Assembly (NCBI RefSeq): GCF_000621125.1
Contig: NZ_KK211214.1
Location: forward strand, 329,461 to 393,460
DNA from: Maribacter antarcticus DSM 21422
GTDB taxonomy: Bacteria > Bacteroidota > Bacteroidia > Flavobacteriales > Flavobacteriaceae
DNA length: 64,000 nt
Reading direction: 5' to 3'
The notes below the pieces were generated by a model, which was given only the letters and a program-made list of their open reading frames with translations, was not told the origin of the DNA and made no database searches. Numbering within the stretch: position 1 is the first letter of the stretch; each line of letters begins with the position of its first letter. The translations under genes were made by a program, and so were the position numbers. Shown here one piece after another: positions 52,390 to 63,200 of the stretch.

Positions 52390-53126
52390 CTTCCTAAACG
52401 TTGTCTAACTGCTTCATAGAGGAAAACTGCACAGGCAACTGAAACGTTTAAAGACGCTATTTCTCCTTGTAATGGAATTTTAGCGGTAAAGTCAGATGCT
52501 TTTATAATCGAAGGTGTAATACCGCGATCTTCGGAACCCATTACAATTGCTATTGGTTCTGTGAAGGATACATCATAAACCGATTGATTTGTTTTTTCCG
52601 TAGCAGAAACTATTTTGATTCCGGAGGCTTGAAGGTAAAAAACGGCATCTTTTAAATGGTCTACTTTAGCAATAGGCACTTTAAATGCAGCACCTGCAGA
52701 GGTTTTTATGGTATCTGCCGTTACCGGGGCAGCTCCTTTTTTTTGTATTATAATACCATCTACACCTGTACATTCCGCAGTTCGTATAATAGCACCGAAG
52801 TTCCGTACATCAGATAGTTGGTCTAATAGCAGGAACAGGGCCGGTTTGTCTTTTTTAGCGGTGGTTTCTACTAAATTTTCTAATGAAATAAAAGAAATAG
52901 GGGAGATGTTGGCAACTGCTCCCTGATGGTTATTTTTCGTAAGCCTATTTAGCTTTTCTATAGGAACGTAGGCGGGCGTAATATCGTTTTGACGCAGTAG
53001 GCGCTCTAAATCTTTTATTAAATCCCCTTTTAACCCTTTTTGCATAAAGACTTTGTCTATTTCTTCATTAGAATTTACAGCTTCCATAATTGCGCGTATT
53101 CCGTAAATTTGGGTAGTTTTTTCCAT
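52386..53126 (-). CDS. rlmB: 23S rRNA (guanosine(2251)-2'-O)-methyltransferase
   Basis: SPOUT-fold TrmH-family enzyme. 246 aa: an N-terminal L30e-like RNA-binding part (IYGIRAIMEAVNSNEEIDKV, LNRLTKNNHQGAVANI), then motif 1 LDQLSDVRNFGAIIRTAECT, motif 2 IAIVMGSEDRGITPSI and motif 3 IPLQGEIASLNVSVACAVFL, forming the knotted SAM site. The order and length fit RlmB. Single gene, with a terminator of the neighbouring gene just upstream. Confidence 0.94.
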   Translation of the reverse strand: MEKTTQIYGIRAIMEAVNSNEEIDKVFMQKGLKGDLIKDLERLLRQNDITPAYVPIEKLNRLTKNNHQGAVANISPISFISLENLVETTAKKDKPALFLLLDQLSDVRNFGAIIRTAECTGVDGIIIQKKGAAPVTADTIKTSAGAAFKVPIAKVDHLKDAVFYLQASGIKIVSATEKTNQSVYDVSFTEPIAIVMGSEDRGITPSIIKASDFTAKIPLQGEIASLNVSVACAVFLYEAVRQRLGS

Positions 53127-53141
53127 GGGGTAAAAGTAAAT

Positions 53142-53176
53142 AAAAAACCCGCTAGGATTACTAGCGGGTTTTTTTT
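53142..53176 (-). terminator. Intrinsic terminator of the gene at 53193-53936
   Basis: CCCGCTAG (53148-53155) pairs perfectly with CTAGCGGG (53161-53168) around GATTA. A six-A run on the left (T-run on the minus strand) and eight Ts on the right give a strong terminator that could work in both directions. Confidence 0.9.
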
Positions 53177-53192
53177 ATGTTATTATATTATG

Positions 53193-53936
53193 TTAACTTT
53201 TGGAATTGAGATAAGATATTAGTTTTTTAACATCTACTAATTCCTTAATTTTAATATCTTCCTGTTTTAAATAAGTCGCTGCACTTATTTGTACTTCTTC
53301 CGGCAATAACTTTAAAAACTTTTTAGTTTTGAATTCTATTTCATCAACCCTGCTAATTCCTTTTATTTCTAAATAATACTCCTCGTATTGTGAAAATTTT
53401 GCAGGAGTTGCTTTAACAAAAGAATTAGGAGATTTCTGCCCTTCTGTGAATTTTGCAGTATTTCTAAGATAAAGCGCATAATCACCATCTACTAATAGTG
53501 TTAGGTACCCATTTTGAGTAAGTCCCTTGCGATCAATAAAGGTGCTAAAGCGCAAAGCCTTATTATTAGTATTTACAATGGTAATATTTTTGTCACGTCC
53601 TAAAGATTTTAGGGGTTCATCCTTGAGATTAGTTTTCTTAATTTCTATTTCTTCATTATAGGAATTATAACGGAAATATACTTTTCCAGTGTTCTCCTCC
53701 TTATAATATACGGTACCTTGTTTAAATTCGTTTGAGGTATACGGAGAACCAGACAAGCCTTCCAACATATCAGCTGATTTGGATGACCTTTCGGCTATTG
53801 GTCCCATTAATGTTTCCAACTGCCCGAGGGAGTTAGCACTCCCACCAGCAGACCCGTAACTCATTATCTGTCCTGTCGCTTGCGCTTGGCTACTAAAACT
53901 TAACAAGGATAGTAAGCCAAAAATAAAATGTTTCAT
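53193..53936 (-). CDS. Secreted protein of unknown function
   Basis: 247 aa with a signal peptide (MKHFIFGLLSLLSFSSQAQ). The mature part has a Gly/Ser-rich start (SYGSAGGSANSLGQ) then beta-rich blocks (GTVYYKEENTGKVYFRYNSY, GYLTLLVDGDYALYLRN, YEEYYLEIKGISRVDEIEFK) and a C-terminal helix region (DIKIKELVDVKKLISYLNSK). No family recognised. A TATATTTG lies only 2 bases before the ATG, so either the start or the promoter is not what it seems. It ends in a strong terminator. Confidence 0.72.
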   Translation of the reverse strand: MKHFIFGLLSLLSFSSQAQATGQIMSYGSAGGSANSLGQLETLMGPIAERSSKSADMLEGLSGSPYTSNEFKQGTVYYKEENTGKVYFRYNSYNEEIEIKKTNLKDEPLKSLGRDKNITIVNTNNKALRFSTFIDRKGLTQNGYLTLLVDGDYALYLRNTAKFTEGQKSPNSFVKATPAKFSQYEEYYLEIKGISRVDEIEFKTKKFLKLLPEEVQISAATYLKQEDIKIKELVDVKKLISYLNSKS

Positions 53937-54082
53937 GTCAAATATAATTTATACGAGTGCCAATATAGGAAAATCATAAATGCGCTTCCTTATTTTAAAT
54001 GTTAACATTTAATCTGGAACCTCCGATTAACAATAATTTAACTTTAGCCCAAAGATGTGTGGCTGCGACAATCGCTGTTTAT

Positions 54083-57000
54083 TTACTTATTAATTAAAAA
54101 GGATTTTAGCTTTCCATTATTCTCCGTTGCGAAGAGCGTTGCGCTTTTAGTCGTTTTTATTATATTTAGGTCTTTAATATTACCATTGATTTTAAGACCA
54201 CTTTTGCTATAAGGCATGGTTACGTAGCCATCTTTTTGGTTAGATAACATAACGATACCGGAAAACGAATCTAACCGTGGAGTTTCTACTTCTGTATTGT
54301 ATATATTACCTCCAACGATAACATCTTCAAAACCGTCTTTGTTAATATCAAAAAACGAATAGGACAAATTGGGTAAAAATTGGGCCTCAACAGGAAGGTA
54401 CTGTTGCTCAAATTTTCCGTTGCCTTTATTGAGTAGGAGTAAGGAGTTGAATTCGGTAACTTCTGCGTGGTAGGCATTTTTAAGATTCTCACCATAAATA
54501 TCAACTAAACTAGCATTTGCATACTCGGCATACGTGCCAAATTTAGAGTTGATAAACGGCATTTGTTGAGAGGAACACTCTTTTCCCCTCACGGGCACAT
54601 ACTCCCCTTTATATCGTTTACTCAGAACAACATCGTTGCTACCGTTGTTGTCAAAATCGGCAGCATATATTTTAAATGGTTTCTTATCACTAGCAGTAAA
54701 TTTTATGTTTCGGCCAACGTTCCCTATTAGATAATCTTTTAATCCATCATTGTTAATATCCGTTTCGCCAACCTCAAACCACCATCCCTTGTTACTTGCT
54801 TTAGAATTAGTAACGATAGAACTGGTGTTTTTGAAGGAACCGTTTTCATTTCTGAACATGCCTATGGTTGTCCATTCGCCTACGACAATAAAATCTTTCC
54901 AGCCGTCATTATCAAAATCTGTTACTTTTATAGCATTGATGATTCCAAATGACTCAAGTTCCTTGGCTTTTTCTTGGGTGATATCTACTAATTCCCCATT
55001 TCTATTCTCATATAGTGTTGATGCTTGAAATTTCGGATAATTTTTAGGTATAACTCTATTGCCAACTAACAAATCCTTGTCACCGTCATTGTCTATATCT
55101 ATTGTAGCTACGGTTTTACCGTTCTTTGGAAGTGGCTGTAGCGCCGTAATATTTTTTTTCTTAAAATTCCCATCCCCATCATTGATATAAACTCGATCTA
55201 AATAGAACGTGTCGCTTTCATCATACTCGTTCCCGCCACTTACTACGTAAAGATCTAAATCTTTATCCCCATCTAAATCAAAGAAGACGGACTCCATATC
55301 TTCATGCCGCTTATCTTGTTCAAAAGCAGGTTGTTTTATTTGTTTAAACCCGTTAGCAGTAGCTAAGAATAGTTGGCTTGCAGAGTCTGCGCTACCACCA
55401 ATAAACATATCATCAAGGCCATCTTGGTTCACATCACCTACGCTCATAAAGGGGCCTAAGGTAGATTGTTTGTATGGCAATAATATTTCATTTTCAAAAT
55501 CGTTATAGTCATTTTCTACATGACTGTATCTGATTGGGCTTTCAATTAGTTCAGAAAAAAACGGTGCTTTGGTTGGTTGTTCGGAAGTTGGTTTTGCATC
55601 TGCAATCTCAAATACTTGTGTCGTATTTAATGGTATCCCATATCTTTCTTCTATGGTACCATTGTCCCAAGTTACCCGCAAGGTATCTATTTTGTCATGG
55701 GATCCAAGACCAAAAACCGCAGTGTTTTCTTGTGAAGAGCGGTAACCTCTTACTCTTCTGGGAACTATGAGTTGGTTCGTGCCGTTATATGCTATTTGAA
55801 CTTTTGCGGATTGCTCTGAATGTGTACCTTTTAGTTCAACTTTTAAATAGTTTCCTATTTTGAGTTCGACGGCATTGTTTTTATAGAGTATTGCCGTTTC
55901 ATCCATATTATTGATAACAAGATCTAAATCACCGTCGTTGTCTAGGTCGCCTAAACCAGCGCCGCTGCTGAAGGTGTAATCTGCTAGTCCCCAATCTTTA
56001 GCACTATTTTCAAAGTGTAGATTACTGGTTTGTTCAAACATAATATTAGGTAATTTCTCTGTGGGGAGGTTGTAGTATAGTTCCTTTTTAACCTCTAACG
56101 GAACAGACCTGCCATATTGTTGTTTTGCTTTTGTTACGTTTTGTTGGGAGTCGTTATCTAGTGCATAACGTCTATAGCCATTAGTAACATAAATATCCTT
56201 ATCGGCATCAAGGTCAAGGTCAGATATAAGTACCGACCAGCTCCAATCGGTACGTGCGGTTTGGGTAAGTTGCGCAATGTTGTTATAGTGCCCTTCTCCA
56301 GTATTCAGTTGTAGACTATTGAACATATACTGATGTTGATACCCTAAGGTTTTCGTTAAATAATCAAAACGTTGTGTATTCATAGATGCCATTAGTGTTT
56401 TGGAACGTTTATGGTCATTGGAAGACATGTCTAGCACAAAAAGATCTTCTAAGCCGTCATTGTTTATGTCTGCAACGTCTATTCCCATTCCATAGAATGA
56501 TATCTGGTTGATACGGGTTTTAACTTGGTCTTCGAAAGTACCATCCCTTTTATTAATAAATAAAGCATCTGGAATATAGTAGTCACTTGCGATATAAATA
56601 TCTGGCCAACTATCATTGTTTAAGTCGCCAACTGCCAAGCCTAATCCAAATATTGGTCGCTCTAGACCAGCTTTTTTTGTAATATCTGTGAAGATTCCAT
56701 TGTTATTTTCGTAGAGATGGGAAGAGTTAAAAAATTTAGATTCTTTATTCTTTGCAACGAGTTTTGCTAGTGAGGTAGGATCAACTCCATAATATTCGTT
56801 TTCGTTCATTACAATACAATCTAAATCGCCGTCCTTGTCATAATCAAAAAATGCAGATTGTGTACTAACACCCATATCCGCTAACCCATAAGCTGCTGCT
56901 TGTTCAAGGAAGGTGTTATCTTGTTGGTTGATATACAAAGCGTTTTTTCTAGAAAGACGCATGTTAGGGCCTCCTTGGGAAATGTAAATATCCATCCAGC

Positions 57001-57430
57001 CGTCGTTGTTAATATCAACAAACGTAATGCCATTAGACCATATCTTTCCTATGTTTATTCCTGAAGTTGCGGTAATGTCCTCAAAAACGAGATTCCCTTT
57101 ATTGAGGTAAAGTCTATTTTCTACCTGATTTCCACAAAATACAATATCCAAAAGGCCATCATTATTAATATCCTCTAAGCCAACACCAGCGCCATTATAG
57201 AAATAGTCGAAGTCGAATAGGTTACTGCTTGTAGATAGGTCTTCTTTTACATGATTAGCAAAGAATAGGGTGCTGTAACTAGGGTCTATTTTGGAAAAAA
57301 GACTAGGTGTTGGATGCTGGGGTGATATAGAATCAAGTAAATATGCCTCTTCTAAATTTTCAGCGTTATCTGTTTTGCATCCTATGAATAGGAATAGTGT
57401 AAGGCCTAGTATTGATAAGGATAGTCGCAT
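54083..57430 (-). CDS. VCBS-repeat lipoprotein with ASPIC/UnbV domain
   Basis: 1,115 aa. MRLSLSILGLTLFLFIGC is a lipoprotein signal with C18. FG-GAP/VCBS repeats run along the chain as calcium-loop motifs (GLEDINNDGLLDIVFCG, VDINNDGWMDIYISQG, LGDLDNDGDLDLVINN, TDFDNDGWKDFIVVG), forming one or two beta-propellers. An ASPIC/UnbV-type segment lies near 530-600 (LKVELKGTHSEQSAKVQIA, LRVTWDNGTIEERYG). The protein is probably surface-exposed and calcium-bound, of unknown ligand. It lies downstream of susCD and the small lipoprotein on the same strand, but has its own promoter after a terminator. Confidence 0.88.
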   Translation of the reverse strand: MRLSLSILGLTLFLFIGCKTDNAENLEEAYLLDSISPQHPTPSLFSKIDPSYSTLFFANHVKEDLSTSSNLFDFDYFYNGAGVGLEDINNDGLLDIVFCGNQVENRLYLNKGNLVFEDITATSGINIGKIWSNGITFVDINNDGWMDIYISQGGPNMRLSRKNALYINQQDNTFLEQAAAYGLADMGVSTQSAFFDYDKDGDLDCIVMNENEYYGVDPTSLAKLVAKNKESKFFNSSHLYENNNGIFTDITKKAGLERPIFGLGLAVGDLNNDSWPDIYIASDYYIPDALFINKRDGTFEDQVKTRINQISFYGMGIDVADINNDGLEDLFVLDMSSNDHKRSKTLMASMNTQRFDYLTKTLGYQHQYMFNSLQLNTGEGHYNNIAQLTQTARTDWSWSVLISDLDLDADKDIYVTNGYRRYALDNDSQQNVTKAKQQYGRSVPLEVKKELYYNLPTEKLPNIMFEQTSNLHFENSAKDWGLADYTFSSGAGLGDLDNDGDLDLVINNMDETAILYKNNAVELKIGNYLKVELKGTHSEQSAKVQIAYNGTNQLIVPRRVRGYRSSQENTAVFGLGSHDKIDTLRVTWDNGTIEERYGIPLNTTQVFEIADAKPTSEQPTKAPFFSELIESPIRYSHVENDYNDFENEILLPYKQSTLGPFMSVGDVNQDGLDDMFIGGSADSASQLFLATANGFKQIKQPAFEQDKRHEDMESVFFDLDGDKDLDLYVVSGGNEYDESDTFYLDRVYINDGDGNFKKKNITALQPLPKNGKTVATIDIDNDGDKDLLVGNRVIPKNYPKFQASTLYENRNGELVDITQEKAKELESFGIINAIKVTDFDNDGWKDFIVVGEWTTIGMFRNENGSFKNTSSIVTNSKASNKGWWFEVGETDINNDGLKDYLIGNVGRNIKFTASDKKPFKIYAADFDNNGSNDVVLSKRYKGEYVPVRGKECSSQQMPFINSKFGTYAEYANASLVDIYGENLKNAYHAEVTEFNSLLLLNKGNGKFEQQYLPVEAQFLPNLSYSFFDINKDGFEDVIVGGNIYNTEVETPRLDSFSGIVMLSNQKDGYVTMPYSKSGLKINGNIKDLNIIKTTKSATLFATENNGKLKSFLINK

Positions 57431-57474
57431 TATTTGACGTGTATGTTTTTAAAATGATAAGGATTATAAGGATT

Positions 57475-57502
57475 CAAAAATACGAGAACTTTTTAAAACA
57501 AA
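57475..57502 (-). promoter_or_regulatory. Promoter of the VCBS lipoprotein gene
   Basis: On the minus strand TATTTTTG (57475-57482) fits TAnnTTTG, preceded by TTTG (57499-57502) with a 16-nt spacer. The -33 box lies right beside the terminator at 57504, so the gene is expressed apart from susCD or after partial read-through. Confidence 0.5.
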
Positions 57503-57503
57503 A

Positions 57504-57531
57504 AAAACGGCTCTTTTAAAAGAGCCGTTTT
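57504..57531 (-). terminator. Intrinsic terminator of the susC-susD-lipoprotein operon
   Basis: Perfect 28-bp palindrome (arms 57504-57517 and 57518-57531) with CGGCTC core and A/T-runs at both ends, 24 bp after the lipoprotein stop. Confidence 0.88.
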
Positions 57532-57555
57532 CAAAATATTCATTAGATGTCTTGT

Positions 57556-58470
57556 CTAAAGATTATTTGGACAAAAATTCAATACTTGACCAGTATTAGG
57601 CTCTTCACCTTCTGCAACAACAGTTCCGTTAGCAGAAGTGACAGAGTATATAACCTCTGAATCGAAATCCCCAGAAACGAAGACAATAGAAATAGTCTGT
57701 GCGCCTGTAGGTACATCAAAAGTAAATTCTTGTGTTGATGATGCATAAGGTCGCGTACCATCATCTATGTTAGCTATAGAATTAACTGCACCACCGTCTA
57801 TAACAACGTCTAAACTAGCTCCGTTCCAGCTATCCCCATAGGTATCGGTTGTACTTACCGTCCATGTTCCAGCAGTAGGAACAGAAGGTGCACAAACAAT
57901 ATCAGCGGTATGCAAGAAACGTGCATTAAAGAATGCTCCCGTTAAGGTACCTGTATTATTGGCGAAGGAATACCTTCTTCCATCGGTCAATACCATCTCG
58001 AAACGTATAGTGAATTGGTCTCCTCCAAATATTTCGCTACCTGGTAGGTTCAACGCTGTTTGAATTGCGTCTGCAGTGGTCGAATATTGGTATCTAGGTA
58101 AGGCAAAAGGTCCTGCAGCAAATGCAGAAGCTGGAATGCTCTCTACTAAAACGTCGTCGCGATCATTGTCAGCACCAGCTTCTTCTGTGTTGTCTCTAAA
58201 CCCAAAATAAACCTCTACTTCAGATAAAAGAGCACCATCTTCCTCGTCCTGTGCTTCTAAGATTACTGTAAAGTTACCTCCTGCAAGTGTACTTGTAGCT
58301 ACGTTGAACAGGATTTCACTTTCTAGTATCTCTACCGTTCTAAGTACTGCACCGCGCTGTTCAGCGCCAGTAATGGCGTCGATAGGAAGATCGCTTTCTT
58401 CACAGGCCGCAAACAATAATGCAGTTCCTGCCAAAACAGTCTTGAAATGATTATATATTATTTTTTTCAT
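57556..58470 (-). CDS. SusCD-associated lipoprotein
   Basis: 304 aa. The signal ends at C23 (ALLFAACEES). Two beta-rich parts follow: ~40-190 (EILFNVATSTLAGGNFTVIL, SEVEVYFGFRDNTEEAG, DQFTIRFEMVLTDGRRYSFA) and ~205-300 (AGTWTVSTTDTYGDSWNGAS, FDVPTGAQTISIVFVSGDFD), the latter like a small carbohydrate- or calcium-binding beta sandwich. By position, third after susC and susD with 18 bp between, it is probably a surface partner that binds the transported substrate. No named family recognised. Confidence 0.75.
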   Translation of the reverse strand: MKKIIYNHFKTVLAGTALLFAACEESDLPIDAITGAEQRGAVLRTVEILESEILFNVATSTLAGGNFTVILEAQDEEDGALLSEVEVYFGFRDNTEEAGADNDRDDVLVESIPASAFAAGPFALPRYQYSTTADAIQTALNLPGSEIFGGDQFTIRFEMVLTDGRRYSFANNTGTLTGAFFNARFLHTADIVCAPSVPTAGTWTVSTTDTYGDSWNGASLDVVIDGGAVNSIANIDDGTRPYASSTQEFTFDVPTGAQTISIVFVSGDFDSEVIYSVTSANGTVVAEGEEPNTGQVLNFCPNNL

Positions 58471-58488
58471 TTTTTCTTGTATTTAATA

Positions 58489-60198
58489 TTAGTTAGCAGG
58501 TGGAAAAGCTGGGCTCGCAGGATTAGTATCCCAAAAAACCTGAGTATTAAGGTCTGTCCTTTGACTTAAATTAGGATTTGTAATTACTTCGTTTTGTGGA
58601 AGTAATAACGTCCTTGGAAAAGGTCCTGGATTTGGTTCCCAGTTAGGAAGTACAGTTGTTGGGTATCCTGTTTTCCTGTAGTAGTTGTAGCTTTCTGTAC
58701 CACCACCATAAAGGCTAGTGAAGTACTGCTCAGCAAAGATATTTTGCTTATCATCACCAGTGGCCGCATTAAACGCTATAACAGTATCGTCTATATACGC
58801 TGTTACTTCGGTTGCTGTAGGAGCGACAGATAAATCAGCAGAACCATCCAAAGCACCAAAGCTCTGTACTTTTGCAATTGATTTTTCTAATCCGGCTCTT
58901 AGGAATGTTGCTTTATCCGCATCAGATCCCATTTCACCTCTCCAAAAATCTACATAAGAAGCAAGGAAAATAGGTTCAATACCTGCACCTGCACCACCTA
59001 AACCTAGACCTACACCAGTAGTTAGGCCAGAGTCTGCATCAAACGCACTGCTATCAAAGAGTCCGGCTGCAGGGTACACCCCAACTGCTGTTTTTTTGAA
59101 ACTATCTGGTGGGCCTCCTTCATCATTACCATGAGATCTTCCCCAATACCCATTGTTAACACTACAGAAGGTGTAATTACCATCCAAGTAATGTTGTGGT
59201 GGCACCACCAATGAACATGCTAAATCTTCCTCACTAACAGGAACTAGTACTCCGTTTACATCTAATGCACCAGGTGTACCGTTTGACTGACGATAGAAAT
59301 AGTACCTGATTCTTGGGTCATTGTTCTCCAGCATCGTTTCCATTAACCAGTTAGATCTGTAACCGGCGTTAGCTCCTGAAGGTGTATAATTACCAGCATA
59401 ATCCGGATGTCTTGAATCTGGCTGTAATTCACTAGTACCATATTGCAATTGAAAATCATCTTCCGTTTCGGAGATAAAATTATCTGCGGCTATGACTGTG
59501 TTAAAAGCAGAAACGTTTCCAGTATTTTTATACGAACGCAAACGTATGGTATTCACAAGCTTTACCCATTTGGTAGTATCTTCATTGTAAAAGATATCTA
59601 CTGCGCCTTGTGATTCTGGTGCTGCTGACAATAATGCATCTGCTTCATCCAATAATTGGAATGCTGCAGCATATACTGCTTCACCGCTGTCTAAATTCGG
59701 TGATGGAAATTCAGTTGGCTGTCCAGCTTCGCTAAAGGCGGCTGCTCCTATAAAGTCAACCAATTGAAACAAAGAGTGTGCGTATAATGTCTTAGCCACG
59801 CCAACGTGAAAGGAGTAGTCAACATCTGTGGTAGCATCAATACCTTCCAATGCTTGTAAATTGGTTAAGATACCTACTGATACCGGATCGCCAACACCGT
59901 TGCTGTTAGAACTGTATGTTCTTCCCCAAACTCCGTTCAATTCAGTACCGGGTAAGGCATTGAAGTAGATACGACCAGTGAAGTAATCTATTCTGGTCAA
60001 TTGAGCTGCAGTATTGCTAAAGGTCTGCTGATTCGTAGCATATGCCAATTGTATGCTGGTAAGCAACAAATTGGGATCTGCCTGATCAGTGGATAAGTCG
60101 TTAGGACTTACACGCTGATCTAGATCTATTGTCTCACATGAGGTGACAAAACCACCTACAAGGAGCGCTAACGTTAAATTTTTAAATATTTTTTTCAT
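58489..60198 (-). CDS. SusD/RagB-like nutrient-binding outer-membrane lipoprotein
   Basis: 569 aa from ATG 60196-60198; MKKIFKNLTLALLVGGFVTS precedes lipidated C21. The body starts LDQRVSPNDLSTDQADPNLL, as in the SusD-like 2 group, with TPR-like helices (AKTLYAHSLFQLVDFIGAAA, KWVKLVNTIRLRSYKNTGNV) and late YNYYRKTGYPTTVLPNWEPN and FPRTLLLPQNEVITNPN blocks. It forms the lid on the SusC transporter. The frame opens to 60216 but the shorter start gives the signal. No glycoside hydrolase or peptidase is in the locus, so the substrate cannot be told. Confidence 0.92.
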   Translation of the reverse strand: MKKIFKNLTLALLVGGFVTSCETIDLDQRVSPNDLSTDQADPNLLLTSIQLAYATNQQTFSNTAAQLTRIDYFTGRIYFNALPGTELNGVWGRTYSSNSNGVGDPVSVGILTNLQALEGIDATTDVDYSFHVGVAKTLYAHSLFQLVDFIGAAAFSEAGQPTEFPSPNLDSGEAVYAAAFQLLDEADALLSAAPESQGAVDIFYNEDTTKWVKLVNTIRLRSYKNTGNVSAFNTVIAADNFISETEDDFQLQYGTSELQPDSRHPDYAGNYTPSGANAGYRSNWLMETMLENNDPRIRYYFYRQSNGTPGALDVNGVLVPVSEEDLACSLVVPPQHYLDGNYTFCSVNNGYWGRSHGNDEGGPPDSFKKTAVGVYPAAGLFDSSAFDADSGLTTGVGLGLGGAGAGIEPIFLASYVDFWRGEMGSDADKATFLRAGLEKSIAKVQSFGALDGSADLSVAPTATEVTAYIDDTVIAFNAATGDDKQNIFAEQYFTSLYGGGTESYNYYRKTGYPTTVLPNWEPNPGPFPRTLLLPQNEVITNPNLSQRTDLNTQVFWDTNPASPAFPPAN

Positions 60199-60221
60199 TG
60201 TATAATTCATTAACAATTTTG

Positions 60222-63200
60222 TTAGAAACTTGCTTTTAGTGTGATACCATATCTTCTTGCAGAAGGTCCGTTGATGAAGTCAAAACCAAATCCGTTACCT
60301 ATACCTACACCTGCTACATTTGGATCAAAGTTAGCACCGTCTGGAGTATTATACGCATCGTACCAAAGGTTGAAGCCTTGCGCCGTAACGGTAAGGGCAC
60401 CAAATGGAGTTTTGTCCAAATACTTAGCTGGAAAGCTATAGCTTAAGGATACTTCTTGTAAACGAATAACTGAAGCGTCATAAATACGAGTCTCAGTAGG
60501 TCCGAACAATAAGTTACTAAAGTAATACGTTGAGTTGTTTATTTGAAGGTCATTCGGTTGACCTGTGCTTTGACGGATACCAGGTAGTATATACGTGTTT
60601 AATCTATTCTCTGTTTCAGAAATAAGACCCCTACCTAATAACGTGGCAACTGTACTGGAAAGTATATCACCACCTTTAGTGTGATTCACTTGAAAATTTA
60701 AACTCCATCCTTTATATCTGATGCTATTTATAAAGTTCATGGAGTAATCTGCAACTGCATCACCAATAATGGGAACATTACCATCATTATCTTGTTCTGC
60801 TACCACATAGTTACCAGCATCATTAATAAGGAAGTTACCAGCGTCATCTCTTGCAATCGCTGTACCTACTATAGTACGTAAAGATTCTCCTTCAATTGCT
60901 GCGTTGGAACCACGGAAAAGACCCCCGCCCTCTGCAAGGGAACCTGCATATGCAATAAAATCTTGGTCTTGCTGTACAACAAGCTCTTCGTTGGTGAAAA
61001 AGTTTACACTAGAATTCCAAGAGAAGTTCTCACTTCTGATAACATCCATGCTTACTACTGCTTCAAAACCTTTGTTGCTTATTTCCCCAATGTTACTTTG
61101 CGTAAAACTAAAGCCTGTAGATGGCGCTAGTGGCTCGGTAACAATAAGATCATTTGTTCTACGATCGTAGTATGTTAAATCCAAGGACACTCTGTTCTTC
61201 CAGAATTTAGATTCGATACCTACTTCGTATTCCTCTAAAAGCTCTGGACGTAATGCAGGATTTGCTCTGAAGTTATCTACTTGATTGGTTGTCAAAGACG
61301 CACCATCATAAGGATCAACAAAACGTTGTGGATTCTGCTCTACCACGTTTACCGTAGGATAAGAGAATTGGGTATCAAAGTTTGCAGAAGTACCATAACT
61401 AGCTCTCAATTTTAAGAAGTTTAATCCGTTTTCGGATTTTAAACCATTCCAAACTGCTGTTGGCAAAAAGGATAAACTAGCTCCAGGATAGGTTTGGTTC
61501 CGATTTTCTCTAGCAAAGTTTGAAACCCAGTCAGATCTAGCGGATACCGTTAAGAACAGCATGTTGTCATAATCTAAGGTTGCTTGACCTAATAGACCAG
61601 CGATGTTTCTATTTCTAGAAAATTGGATAGGCAATTGGTTCTCAAAGTTAAAGTGTCTCTTTACACCATATACAAGCTGGCCTGTACTGGCAACACCAGA
61701 ACGATCAAAGTTATCCTGTCTTGAATTTGCACCCAAGGTGAATGTCATCCCTAATTTCTCAGAAAGATCGTAGTTACCGTTTAAGGACAAGAAATGATCC
61801 CAAATCGTATTGTTGTTATCAAAGGTATCGTAGAATCCAAATATAGCATCAGAGAATCTAACACCTCCTTTATTAGAACCATTGATGTTACGTTCATTAT
61901 AAAAATCTAAACCTGATCTCCATGTAACATTTAAATTATCGTTAATGGCATAATCTAGGGAAAGATTCCAATTGAACCTATTCGTCAATTGTCTGTACTG
62001 CACGTTTTTCGCTGTCCATCTTGGGTTGATAATATCGTTACCATTACGATAGTATACACTAGAACCATCAATAGGATTCTCGAAAGGTAGTCCCATAAGG
62101 TCTACACTACGAGGCGTAAAGAATACATTTCCAAATACAGAAAGACCATCGGTACCATTACCTCTACTTGATGCTACTGGAGGACTCGTAAAGTCTGTTC
62201 TGGCAAAGTTCATTGTTCCCCTAACTGTAAATTTGTTAGTTAATTTAGATACACCACCTACAGAAATTGTTGTTCTGTTAAGATCATTACCAGGAATAAA
62301 ACTTTCTTCATTAAGATAACCAATATTTGCGTTGAAACTCGTGTTCCCATCTGCTGATCCACCAGAGATATTAACAGAAGTATTGGTTGCAGAACCTGGT
62401 TTAAAGAACTCACCGAAAGAATCATAAGGCTTCCAGTCATATCTAGCTCCTTGTAATTCAGGAAACGCATTACGTGTAGACGCTACAGCTGTAGATGAAT
62501 ATGGATGCTCCAATGTAGCATTTCCATCTATTAAAGGCTGTCTTCCGTAACCTGCTACGCCACCTTCACTAAAACTAGGACCCCAGTTACTGAAAAACCA
62601 ACCAAAGTTTTGGTCAAAACCATTACCAAAAGAGTTTTGGTAATCTGGAGTAGAAGCGATTTCAATCGCATTGTACGATTGGCTAACACTAATTTCGGTC
62701 TTTTTAGGACCTCCTGTATTGGCGGCACCTGCTTTGGTCGTTATTAAGATAACGCCGTTACGACCTTGACTACCGTAAAGTGTGGCTGCTGCCAATCCTT
62801 TAAGTACTTCAACGTTTTCAATGTTGTTTGGATCTAAATCCAAAAACCTTGAAGAGCTAGGGTTTCCATCAATAAAATCTCCAGCGGCATTAGTATCATT
62901 TGCAAACGGAATACCATCTACAATAAATAAGGCTTGGTTAGTACCACTAAAGGAACTAAGACCCCTTACCGTGATATTAGTTGCCGAACCAGAAGAACCA
63001 CCAGCAGATACCACTTGTACACCTGCAGCTTTACCAGATAAAACCCTAGCGACATCACCTTCTGTTCTGCCTTCAAGTTGATCCTTGCCTACAGATGTGG
63101 TGGCGTACCCTAGTGCCTTTTTCTCCCGTTTGATACCTTGAGCGGTAACAACAACCTCTTCCAAGGCTTGGGCATCTTCTTCCATTTGTACGTCAACAGT